Source of the DNA: Desulfobacula sp.
GTDB lineage: Bacteria > Desulfobacterota > Desulfobacteria > Desulfobacterales > Desulfobacteraceae
NCBI GenBank assembly: GCA_023139225.1
Contig: JAGLNZ010000048.1
Coordinates: 1 to 24,476, forward strand
DNA: 24,476 nucleotides
Direction of reading: 5' to 3'
Part shown: piece by piece, positions 15,201-22,598 of the stretch
Position numbering within the stretch: position 1 is the stretch's first letter
Layout of the letters: every line of letters starts with the position of its first letter
Program-made: the position numbers and the translations under genes
Notes under the pieces: generated by a model
Database searches by the model: none
Told to the model about the DNA's origin: nothing
The model's input: the letters and a program-made list of their open reading frames with translations, nothing else

Positions 15201-16393
15201 TGAAATATACAAAAGCATATATCCCGTACAAAGGTTACTACAGCACCCCTTTTTGCCGGTGGCAGGGAAGTTTTGCCAATGAAAACGCCATAGAACTAGG
15301 GGCAGATGTATCTAAAAAATTTCTTGCGAAAAAAGATATTGATGTCAATCAACTGGATTATTTAATATTCGGCAATACCATTGGCCAGCACCACCAGTTT
15401 TATTCTTCTTCATGGGCAGCTGCCATGCTGGGTGCAACGGCCCTGCCGGCTATTGCGATCAGTCAGGCCTGCACCACAGGGACCACCTGTATGAACCAGG
15501 CTGCCATGGGGATTGAGCAGGGACTTTATACCATGCCCTATGTGCTCACAGTGGACAGATGCTCCAACGGTCCCCATACCATATGGCCCAATCCCAAAGG
15601 CCCGGGCGGTGAAGTGATATCGGAAAACTGGAATATGGATAATTTCAATGCCGATCCCAATACAGGTAGTAAAATGGTTGAGTCTGCTGAAAATGTTGGC
15701 AAACTTGGCGGGTTTACGAAAGAAGAATGTGACGAGCTTGCACTGCTCAGGTATGAGCAATATCAAACCGCACTGGAGAACGACCGCGCGTTTCAAAAAC
15801 GCTATATGCAGCCGGTTGATATTAAAATTTCAAAGAAAAAAACAATATCAGTTGAAAAAGATGAAGGAATCACTCCATCCACCCGGGAAGGTCTTTCAAA
15901 ACTGAAACCCATTACGCCAGGGGGAATTTTAAGTTTTGGTACACAAACCCATCCGGCGGACGGAAATGCCGGTGTTCTTGTCACCACCAAAGAAAAGGCC
16001 GATGAAATCAGTGAAGATGCAACAGTGACCATTCAAGTAATCGCTTACGGTTATTCCAGGGTACAAAAGGCGCATATGCCGGCAGCCCCGGTGCCCGCCA
16101 CCCGAATGGCGCTTTCCAATGCCGGCCTTTCCATTAATGACATCAAGGTGATCAAGACGCACAATCCGTTTATTGTCAATGACCTTTTTCTGGCAAAAGA
16201 GATGAATATTGATCCAAAGAAATTTAATAATTATGGATCGTCTATGATTTTCGGCCATCCCCAGGGCCCTACAGCAACACGATTAATCATAGAAGGAATT
16301 GAGGAAACTGTTATGAACGGCGGTGGATACTTCCTGTGGACTGGCTGTGCGGCCGGTGATTGCGGCGCTGCATTGATCTTGAAAGTATCATAG
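15200..16393 (+). CDS. Thiolase-family protein (3-ketoacyl-CoA cleavage)
   Basis: 397 residues, normal thiolase length. The nucleophile is C91 in SQACTTGTTC. The usual NEAFA motif is replaced by HNPF (H321), like the histidine form found in SCP2-type thiolases. GHPQGPTATR supplies H353. The C-terminal CxG motif appears as GCAAGDCGAA, with C383 the likely second cysteine. All catalytic positions can thus be filled, but in a divergent form, so acyl specificity may be unusual. It overlaps the upstream fusion gene by one base and is the last gene before a strong terminator. By context it cleaves the 3-ketoacyl-CoA formed by the fusion protein. A condensing (synthetic) role cannot be excluded. Confidence 0.88.
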   Translation: MKYTKAYIPYKGYYSTPFCRWQGSFANENAIELGADVSKKFLAKKDIDVNQLDYLIFGNTIGQHHQFYSSSWAAAMLGATALPAIAISQACTTGTTCMNQAAMGIEQGLYTMPYVLTVDRCSNGPHTIWPNPKGPGGEVISENWNMDNFNADPNTGSKMVESAENVGKLGGFTKEECDELALLRYEQYQTALENDRAFQKRYMQPVDIKISKKKTISVEKDEGITPSTREGLSKLKPITPGGILSFGTQTHPADGNAGVLVTTKEKADEISEDATVTIQVIAYGYSRVQKAHMPAAPVPATRMALSNAGLSINDIKVIKTHNPFIVNDLFLAKEMNIDPKKFNNYGSSMIFGHPQGPTATRLIIEGIEETVMNGGGYFLWTGCAAGDCGAALILKVS

Positions 16394-16416
16394 TCTGCAA
16401 ATCAGGCGATGACTCT

Positions 16417-16457
16417 AATACCGGCAGGGGGTAGACCTCCATCCTGCCGGTATTTTT
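16417..16457 (+). terminator. Terminator of the beta-oxidation operon
   Basis: A perfect 12-pair stem (AATACCGGCAGG, 16417-16428, with CCTGCCGGTATT, 16443-16454), a 14-base loop and a short T-run. It lies between the thiolase stop and the convergent TetR gene. Confidence 0.88.
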
Positions 16458-16463
16458 AATGCT

Positions 16464-17075
16464 TTATTCTCCATCATGCTTTCCTTTATTGGACAATCCA
16501 AAAATAAAAGTTTCAAAAATTTTATTAGCAAGGGTTTCAGGCGTCACTTGTCCTTCAGGATCATACCATCGATATACCCAGGCGCACATACCCACCAGAC
16601 AATGGGCATCAATTGCAATATACTCTGTGCTAAGTCCTTCCTGCCCACAGTAATTTTCAAGGGCTTTGCGCCAGAAATCCAGAAATTGCCGCTGCTGATT
16701 TTTGATCAAATCGTACCATTCCCCTGTCAGACAATCGTCATCGTTCAAAATTAATTTGGTTCGATATTTATCAGTGCAATAGGTGTTAACCTGATATTGA
16801 ATGTACATTTTAATCAGTTCCAAAGGATCAGTGGATTCAACAGGAATCTGCTTGATTCCTGAAATCATATCATTCATATGATTTTTCAATATTTGAAACA
16901 ACAGCTCTTCTTTGCTTTTAAAATAGTAATAAAGCCCAGCTGTTGTCATATCAGTTGCTTTGGCGATATCCCGTATGGATGTCTTATCATACCCTTTTTG
17001 CCAAAACGTTTTTGTAGCAACCTTGTAGATTCTATTTTTTCGTCGTTCTTTTTCTTTTATTTTATGATCTTTCAT
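16464..17075 (-). CDS. TetR-family regulator of acyl-CoA metabolism (KstR2-like C-terminal domain)
   Basis: 203 residues from the ATG at 17075; a TTG at 17111 would add 12 residues and cannot be excluded, since the AAAGGG before the ATG is only 2 bases away. The N-terminal helix-turn-helix covers about residues 14-60 (TSIRDIAKATDMTTAGLYYYF). The C-terminal region, with CAWVYRWYDPEGQVTPETLA, resembles the ligand domain of KstR2/fatty-acid-type TetR repressors, which sense CoA thioesters. The gene is convergent with the beta-oxidation operon. It is the best local candidate for binding the CTAACAAGCGTTAG-like sites before the synthetase, dctQ and fusion genes. Its own promoter carries a different inverted repeat. 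Confidence 0.9.
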   Translation of the reverse strand: MKDHKIKEKERRKNRIYKVATKTFWQKGYDKTSIRDIAKATDMTTAGLYYYFKSKEELLFQILKNHMNDMISGIKQIPVESTDPLELIKMYIQYQVNTYCTDKYRTKLILNDDDCLTGEWYDLIKNQQRQFLDFWRKALENYCGQEGLSTEYIAIDAHCLVGMCAWVYRWYDPEGQVTPETLANKIFETFIFGLSNKGKHDGE

Positions 17076-17150
17076 AACCCTTTGGAATTTCTTAAATTTT
17101 TTAGTTAACAATCATCCGATAAATTTTTCGATCAAAAACAAATTTTCCGT

Positions 17151-17179
17151 ATACTATCTTTTATTGATAATTATTTCAA
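17151..17179 (-). promoter_or_regulatory. Candidate sigma-70 promoter of tetR
   Basis: On the minus strand, TTGAAA (17174-17179), an exact 17-base spacer and TAGTAT (17151-17156). The predicted start is near 17144, about 70 bases before the preferred ATG. Confidence 0.55.
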
Positions 17180-17182
17180 TAA
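17161..17182. promoter_or_regulatory. Inverted repeat over the tetR promoter
   Basis: TTATTGA (17161-17167) and TCAATAA (17176-17182) are perfect 7-base inverted arms spanning the spacer and -35 box. The half-site equals the TTATTGA repeated at 1426-1463 and 6555-6578, and the arms again start 15 bases apart. It may be an autoregulatory or shared site. Confidence 0.4.
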
Positions 17183-17475
17183 TAATCTAAAATTTCAAAT
17201 AACAATCTGTCTATTTTTATCAATTATTTGTCATTGTGATCCTCCTCTTACTAAACTGAAAACAAAGTTGAGCTACTCTTTGATAAAAGATATCACCTTG
17301 AAATGATCGCCAAAACCTATAAACGGTTTAACGCTCAGGGCTTTTTTGTTTTGGATTATTGTGGTTTCATTTCTTGACTTCTTAATTGAAATTAATTACA
17401 CGTACTCACTACAAGAAAGTGACGGAAAGTCTAAATTTTTTAATTATATATCTATAGAATGGTTATGAATAAGCA

Positions 17476-18216
17476 ATGGTAAGTTCCAAGGAAAACGAAT
17501 CAATAAAACTTCGCCCGAAAATTCGAATAAGGCAACCGGCCTCTATTCGGGAAAAGGTGCGTGAAGTTATCAGAAATGATATCTATGAAGGTCGAATCAA
17601 GGAAGGGACCCGCCTGGTGGAAGCGCGCCTGGCAAAACAGATTAATACTTCCCGTACCCCTGTACGTGAAGCCCTTCACATGCTGGAAATGGAGGGGTTG
17701 CTGGAGTCGATACCAAGGGTGGGCTACCGGGTAAAACCCATTAATTGGGAAGAGCTTGAAGAGCTGTGCGAGATAAGATCGGTTAATGAAACCCTGGCCG
17801 CCAGATGGGCCATGGAGCGCATGACACCCAAGGAACTTCAGGTGCTTGAGGAGAATCTTGAAATATCGGAACAAGATACTAAAAAAGGGGATTCGAAAAA
17901 TTTTTTGGACCTTGATGCCCAATTTCATGAAAGCATAGCGCTTTTCAGTGGAAGTAAGCGGTTGCTTGAACTTTGTAAAACACTGAGACGCCATATGGTC
18001 AGATATCGTATCCAAACCATTTATCTTAAACAAGTCTCGTTTCGTGAAGTTGCCGTTCGTTCTATAAAAGGGCACCGGCAGATCCTGGACAGTATCAAGA
18101 GAAAGGACCATGCCGGTATCAAAACAGCCATGCAAAAGCATATGGAAGAGACAAAGAAAGATATTCTTCGTTATGCATTTAAAAACCAAAAAAAAGATAC
18201 AAAGCAAGAAATCTGA
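17476..18216 (+). CDS. GntR-family regulator, FadR/FCD subfamily
   Basis: 246 residues. The winged helix-turn-helix lies at about 24-88 (IYEGRIKEGTRLVEARLAKQ, then TSRTPVREALHMLEMEGLL). The C-terminal all-helical FCD ligand domain shows the metal-binding set D147, H151, H200 and H222. Such proteins usually repress catabolic genes and are released by small organic acids. An in-frame stop just upstream fixes the start at or after 17476, but no good ribosome site is visible there. It converges on the RdhA-like gene with only 15 bases between their stops. Together with its unmatched neighbourhood, this makes it the likely regulator of the dctPQM-rdhA operon. Confidence 0.9.
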   Translation: MVSSKENESIKLRPKIRIRQPASIREKVREVIRNDIYEGRIKEGTRLVEARLAKQINTSRTPVREALHMLEMEGLLESIPRVGYRVKPINWEELEELCEIRSVNETLAARWAMERMTPKELQVLEENLEISEQDTKKGDSKNFLDLDAQFHESIALFSGSKRLLELCKTLRRHMVRYRIQTIYLKQVSFREVAVRSIKGHRQILDSIKRKDHAGIKTAMQKHMEETKKDILRYAFKNQKKDTKQEI

Positions 18217-18231
18217 ATCAGGGCTCTGATG

Positions 18232-19392
18232 CTATTTCCAGAAGTACTTCGCATTTTTCCTTTTACCATATCCCATCAAGTCGTCTCCCCATAAAAATAA
18301 TGGATCAAGCCTGCGCATATTGTTTATTCCCCATCTGACCATATCGTGCAATTTTCCGGCCGGTTTATTAAATGGGCAAACCCTGATGCAGTTGGAGCAG
18401 TCTGTGCCATTATCCGCCCAGAAGGCAAGGCACTTTTCAGCATTGATATGCCATGTGTTTACCCCTTCTCTGTTGGAGATATTATGAGAGTCCGGGCAGG
18501 GATCTCCATGGGCAATTGCCTTGCTGGGACATTTACGGGCACATTTTCCACAGATCATGCAGAAATTTTTGACACCGAATTCAATGGGCCTGTCCGGCAC
18601 CAGGGGTAAATTGGTCAATACGCTGGCAAGCCTGAGCCTGGGACCCAGTTCCGGGGTGACCAGCAACCCGTTGCGGGCCATTTCTCCCAATCCGGCATCA
18701 ATGGCAATGGGTATATTGCAGACTGTATTATTGCCACAGGGAATGGCTTTAAATCCCAAGCCCCGTATATATTGTGCAACCAATCCTGCAACAAAGGCCA
18801 TTTTTGAATATCCCAGACCGGTGGTCATTGAGGCAGGATGGGCAGGGGAGTACATCATGCTGTCATAATCCATCTCAACACCAATGGAAACAACGTATTT
18901 ATAATCATCCGGCACAGTATTGTCAGCCTCAACTCCGCCCTCAGAGGTAATATAATAGGAAGAGGCGTATACCCAGCGAGGGTCCAATTTGCATATTCCG
19001 GTCATGGAAGCGCCAAACAATGCTGCAACCTGCTTTATGCCTTGGGTGACGGATATGGGATCATTGTCGGATATCTTTAATCCGGAAGGTGCTCTGGGAT
19101 AAGAAAAGCTGCCATTCCAGTCCCAGGTGTAAAGGTTTTTCCCTCCCCCTTTTTCAGTATGCCGGTGGCACAGGTCATCAAGATACCAGGAAGCATTGAC
19201 AGCAGCCTGGTCCTTAAGCATATATCCCGGCTTATTTTTTGGCATGATCTTGTCTTTGTAAAATTTTTTTCCTAAATTCAGCATTTTAGGATCCCACAAA
19301 GGGCGTTTAAACATTTCATTTTTTTGGTCAAACAACGGGGTTTCGCCGATGACATAGCGTGAAGCCCCTTTTTCTGAATAATTAACTTTCAT
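18232..19392 (-). CDS. rdhA: Reductive dehalogenase-like protein, cytoplasmic, no Tat signal
   Basis: 386 residues. The central region has the RdhA signature: AGLGEMARNGLLVTPELGPR (233-252), then LTNLPLVPDRPIEFG and two [4Fe-4S] sites. Ligands are C278, C281, C284, C288 and C321, C332, C335, C339, the latter in CSNCIRVCPFNK. These enzymes use a corrinoid to remove halogen from organic compounds. Respiratory RdhA proteins carry a Tat signal and an RdhB anchor; here neither is present, and an in-frame TAA four codons before the ATG rules out a longer N-terminus. The known cytoplasmic catabolic enzymes (NpRdhA, BhbA) are much longer, with a reductase domain, also absent here. It is last in an operon with a TRAP transporter, so it probably acts on an imported acid. 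Epoxyqueuosine reductase is related but fits the motifs less well. Function is not proven. Confidence 0.82.
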   Translation of the reverse strand: MKVNYSEKGASRYVIGETPLFDQKNEMFKRPLWDPKMLNLGKKFYKDKIMPKNKPGYMLKDQAAVNASWYLDDLCHRHTEKGGGKNLYTWDWNGSFSYPRAPSGLKISDNDPISVTQGIKQVAALFGASMTGICKLDPRWVYASSYYITSEGGVEADNTVPDDYKYVVSIGVEMDYDSMMYSPAHPASMTTGLGYSKMAFVAGLVAQYIRGLGFKAIPCGNNTVCNIPIAIDAGLGEMARNGLLVTPELGPRLRLASVLTNLPLVPDRPIEFGVKNFCMICGKCARKCPSKAIAHGDPCPDSHNISNREGVNTWHINAEKCLAFWADNGTDCSNCIRVCPFNKPAGKLHDMVRWGINNMRRLDPLFLWGDDLMGYGKRKNAKYFWK

Positions 19393-19475
19393 TGTCCTGC
19401 TTTAGCCTCCGGGAGTGATGAATTCAGTTTCAACATCAATTGGGGTTTATTAAAAATTTTAATTGTGCAATTTGT

Positions 19476-20774
19476 TTACTTACCTAAAATCAGTTCAGGA
19501 AGAAAGAGAGAAATTTCCGGCACAAAGGTCACAAGCATCAAAACAGGCAAAGAGCCAAAGAGAAGGAAGGGGATACAATCTCCAACAAACTCGGACACCG
19601 GGACTCCTGAGACACGTGCGGCAACAAAAAGGTTTGTGGCAACCGGCGGGGTCATTTGCCCGCTGCCCTGGTTAACGGCGATGATGGCTGCCATCTGCAG
19701 AGGGCTGATGCCCAGTTTCATGAACAAGGGGTAAAGCAACGGGGTGACAAGGAGCATGGCACTGATATCATCCATAATCATACCTATAAAAATCATGAAT
19801 ATATTGATAAGTAACAGCAGTAAAATTTTATTGGTTGTAAGATCGAGTATAAAGTCTGCAATAGTATCCGGCAGACGTTCATAGGTAAATATTCTGCTCA
19901 TAACAAAAATAAAACAGATGATAAATGCAATGGCACCCTCCATGGAGGCAGTCTCTTCTGCCGCCTTTAAAAAGGAGTGTTTTGTCAATTTTTTATTTAA
20001 AACGCCAACGCATAAGGCATATACGACTGCAACACACCCGGCCTCCGTCGGGGTATACAATCCCCCGTAAATTCCACCGAGAATGAGAACCGGCATTAAA
20101 AGTGCGAAACCCGCCTTTTTAAATGATCCGGCTATGTTGCAGATATAATCGCGGTTTGACTGGGTTTTAACAACCTTGATATTTTTTTTATTGCAACAAT
20201 TGATATAGTTGATGACAAAATAGGCAAGCATGAGGAGGATACCTGGAACCGCTGTTGCCAGAAAACAGGCTGCAACAGAAGCTCCTGTGATCATTCCAAA
20301 CAAAATCATTGGAACGCTGGGAGGGATCAGTTGCCCCAGAAGACCGGAGCAGGCCACAAGAGCTGTGGCATAACTTCGTTTGTAACCATATTTTTCCATT
20401 TCCGGAAGGATAGTCATGCCGATACTGGCCACTGCTGCTGAAGAAGAACCTGAAATAGCCCCGAAAACAGCACAGGAAACTATGGTTACAATCCCAAGCC
20501 CCCCTTTAAACCTTCCTATGATGGCGTTGGAAAATTCCACAATTTTTTTTGAAATTTCTGAGGCGGCCATTAGCCCGCCGGCAAAGATGAAAAAAGGAAT
20601 TGCCATCATAACAAAGGAATTAAAGTTGGTAAAAATGCACGGCACAACAAACATGGGATCTAATTGTAAAAATATGATCATTCCCAGGCTGCCGATACCA
20701 AAAGAGACAAACATGGGAAAGCCTAAAATAATCATCAGGATGGTAAGGATGATAAATCCGAACAGAATGATCAT
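19476..20774 (-). CDS. dctM: TRAP transporter large membrane subunit, DctM family (system 2)
   Basis: 432 residues with about 11-12 hydrophobic segments. Family stretches are IPFFIFAGGLM, GAISGSSSAAVASIG, GLLGQLIPPSVPMILFG and GSGQMTPPVATNLFVAARV. It overlaps dctQ by 4 bases (ATGA) and is followed 83 bases later by the RdhA-like gene on the same strand. It is clearly diverged from the system 1 permease, so the two TRAP systems probably carry different acids and this is not a recent duplication. Confidence 0.95.
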   Translation of the reverse strand: MIILFGFIILTILMIILGFPMFVSFGIGSLGMIIFLQLDPMFVVPCIFTNFNSFVMMAIPFFIFAGGLMAASEISKKIVEFSNAIIGRFKGGLGIVTIVSCAVFGAISGSSSAAVASIGMTILPEMEKYGYKRSYATALVACSGLLGQLIPPSVPMILFGMITGASVAACFLATAVPGILLMLAYFVINYINCCNKKNIKVVKTQSNRDYICNIAGSFKKAGFALLMPVLILGGIYGGLYTPTEAGCVAVVYALCVGVLNKKLTKHSFLKAAEETASMEGAIAFIICFIFVMSRIFTYERLPDTIADFILDLTTNKILLLLLINIFMIFIGMIMDDISAMLLVTPLLYPLFMKLGISPLQMAAIIAVNQGSGQMTPPVATNLFVAARVSGVPVSEFVGDCIPFLLFGSLPVLMLVTFVPEISLFLPELILGK

Positions 20775-21283
20775 TTGTTTTTTCCTTTGTTGTAATACAG
20801 TTTCAAGCTTAGGACATGATCCAGCAGGTGAAGACCAAAGTGAAATGAAATAAAAACACTGCAGATAAAAAAGCAGGAATGAACATAAATCAGAGGCATT
20901 CTAAGAACAATGGAATGCATTGATTTATCAAGGGAGTAGGCTGCAAAGTCATAAGACCATTTTGTAAAAATGCATATAAACAAAAAACAGACAAGGGTGG
21001 AAACCAACTCAAACCATAATTTGGCAATTTTCTTTTTAAATATACCGCCCATACAGATATGACTGTGTTCCCGGGTCGTCACCACCGCACCGATAAAGAT
21101 GGACCAAATCATGATAAACCTGGCGGCTTCTTCCAATGAAGGAGAAGACCATTTAAATACCAGGCGCAGCAATACCTGGATAAAAACCAGTGCAGTCATT
21201 GTAATGATCGTAAGGATACGGCCGATATCTTCACCCGCACTTAAGAAACGCCGAATTTTATCAATAACCGGGAATTGAACCAT
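20771..21283 (-). CDS. dctQ: TRAP transporter small membrane subunit, DctQ family (system 2)
   Basis: 170 residues with four hydrophobic segments (about 21-42, 53-71, 89-108, 128-152). The conserved DctQ features are the arginine of LLRLVFKWSSPSLEEAARFI and the following WSIFIGAVVTTREHSH. AAGGAGA lies about 6 bases before the ATG. Order dctP-Q-M is conserved and the end overlaps dctM. Confidence 0.9.
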   Translation of the reverse strand: MVQFPVIDKIRRFLSAGEDIGRILTIITMTALVFIQVLLRLVFKWSSPSLEEAARFIMIWSIFIGAVVTTREHSHICMGGIFKKKIAKLWFELVSTLVCFLFICIFTKWSYDFAAYSLDKSMHSIVLRMPLIYVHSCFFICSVFISFHFGLHLLDHVLSLKLYYNKGKNK

Positions 21284-21352
21284 TTTAATCTCCTTAAAAA
21301 AATCATCGGCCTGTTCTGTAAGGAAACAGACCGATTCAAATCTTTCTGCCGA

Positions 21353-22348
21353 TTACTTTGCGTTAGTCCGAATATGGTCCATGGCTTCCTTGCCCAGGAT
21401 ATTTTCAAAATTTGACCAGCTTTTTATCCCGTATTTTTTCCAGGCCTGACGCTGTTCCGGGGTCAGACGGATCACTTGTATGCCGTCGTCTGCCATTTTT
21501 TTAAAGATATCTTCTTCTGCCTGTTGAACAATGTCGGCACCATATGCCATGGCTTCGTCAGCAGACTCCTGAAGTGCCTGTTGAAGTTCTGGTGACAGGC
21601 TGTCATATCGTTTTTTGTTTACCATTACGATCAATGTTTCAAATATATGGTTGATATCAGTATAGTATTTTGTGACATCCCGGAACATGAAATAAGAGAT
21701 CAAAGGCGTGCTGTCGTGAGCATGGGCGACCCCGGTCTGGATACCTGTGAAAAGTTCTGAAAAGGATATATCAACGGTCTGGGCGCCAATTTCCTCGAAC
21801 ATCAGCCGGTCTGCCGGGCACCATGTCCTGACTTTAATATTTTTATGGGTAATGTCTTCGGGAAAAAGAACAGGGCCTTTGACGTTTCCAAACCCTTCAA
21901 ACCCGCACAGCAGGACACCCAGCATTTTGATACCCAGTTTGTCAAAAACCGGGTCTAACATTTTAAACATCCATCCGTCAGTGCCGAATGTTTTTCTGGC
22001 ATCATCCCAGTTGTTAACCAGATATGCCGTTGTGACGGCCTGCAGTTCCGGAGAAAATTCTGGACTGGCAGGTAAAAACCCCATTTCCTGAACACCCATA
22101 ACCACATTGGAAAACATATCACGATAGGGGCCAAGCTGCTCTGCCGGATATCCGTCAATGATGATTTTTCCATTGGTTTTTTCTTTAACCAGATCAATGA
22201 ATTTTGTATGGGCCATATCAAATGGGGTGCCTGGAGGGGCCGGGTGTCCTGATCTCCATTTTTTAGCTGTTACCGAACCCGGTATTCCTAGTACAAAGAT
22301 AACCATAACTACAAATAATAAGGGTAATAAATTTTTAAAATTTCTCAT
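21353..22348 (-). CDS. dctP: TRAP transporter solute-binding protein, DctP family (system 2)
   Basis: 331 residues with a Sec signal peptide (hydrophobic stretch 7-24, probable cleavage after VTA at 28). The conserved ligand-binding arginine is R174 in NIKVRTWCPADRL. AGGAGG lies 6 bases before the ATG. It is the first gene of the operon dctP-dctQ-dctM-rdhA and has a near-consensus promoter. Its sequence is only distantly like system 1. By context the ligand may be a halogenated or aromatic carboxylate destined for the RdhA-like protein, but that is inference. Confidence 0.93.
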   Translation of the reverse strand: MRNFKNLLPLLFVVMVIFVLGIPGSVTAKKWRSGHPAPPGTPFDMAHTKFIDLVKEKTNGKIIIDGYPAEQLGPYRDMFSNVVMGVQEMGFLPASPEFSPELQAVTTAYLVNNWDDARKTFGTDGWMFKMLDPVFDKLGIKMLGVLLCGFEGFGNVKGPVLFPEDITHKNIKVRTWCPADRLMFEEIGAQTVDISFSELFTGIQTGVAHAHDSTPLISYFMFRDVTKYYTDINHIFETLIVMVNKKRYDSLSPELQQALQESADEAMAYGADIVQQAEEDIFKKMADDGIQVIRLTPEQRQAWKKYGIKSWSNFENILGKEAMDHIRTNAK

Positions 22349-22359
22349 AGATGTCCTCC

Positions 22360-22369
22360 TTGTTTACAA
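22360..22369. promoter_or_regulatory. GntR/FCD-like operator candidate in the dctP2 leader
   Basis: TTGTTTACAA has perfect TTGT/ACAA arms around TT, fitting the GT-N-AC core of FadR-subfamily sites. It adjoins the ribosome site of the second dctP. Short, so chance is possible. Confidence 0.35.
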
Positions 22370-22375
22370 TTGATT

Positions 22376-22395
22376 ATTGGGGTACCGTATGCAAT
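22376..22395. promoter_or_regulatory. Second operator candidate, between -10 and start of dctP2
   Basis: ATTG at 22376-22379 and CAAT at 22392-22395 flank a core containing the palindrome GGTACC. It abuts the -10 box, where a GntR repressor would block transcription. Symmetry is partial. Confidence 0.3.
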
Positions 22396-22424
22396 TTAAT
22401 ATCTATAGCAGTTTGATATGTCAA
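22396..22424 (-). promoter_or_regulatory. Strong sigma-70 promoter of dctPQM-rdhA
   Basis: On the minus strand, a perfect TTGACA (22419-22424), an exact 17-base spacer and TATTAA (22396-22401). The predicted start is near 22389, giving a leader of about 40 bases. Confidence 0.7.
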
Positions 22425-22598
22425 GATTTTTTTTCATTCCATTAATTTTTAAATTGAAGATAGGGCATGATGGTTGTTTGAACTTATAGTATAAACCAGG
22501 GGTGCCGTAATATCTGAAAATATCTTGACTTTGAATTGTTTTGAGTATAGGCAATTGGGCATTCAGAAAAAGAGAAAAAGACTAATAAAGGGCCGGGC

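Larger units (their letters stand above)
17076..17475. other. Divergent intergenic region between tetR and gntR
   Basis: About 400 AT-rich bases without a convincing gene. The left part holds the tetR promoter and an inverted repeat. Near 17314-17330 is AAACC/GGTTT symmetry followed by TAACGCT, a half match to the TetR-type motif, then a T-rich run at 17342-17351. A weak TTGACT (17374-17379) with a poor -10 lies toward gntR. No cobalamin riboswitch or other structured RNA is recognisable by eye. Confidence 0.55.

Noticed and set aside
18232..19392. Epoxyqueuosine reductase (QueG) as identity of the RdhA-like protein
   Set aside because: Length is similar, but the VTPELGPR...LTNLPLVPDRPIEFG segment and the CSNCIRVCPFNK pattern match RdhA better, and the TRAP operon context does not suit tRNA modification.
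22349..22598. Cobalamin riboswitch upstream of the dehalogenase operon
   Set aside because: The leader after the predicted start is only about 40 bases and no conserved riboswitch elements are visible.
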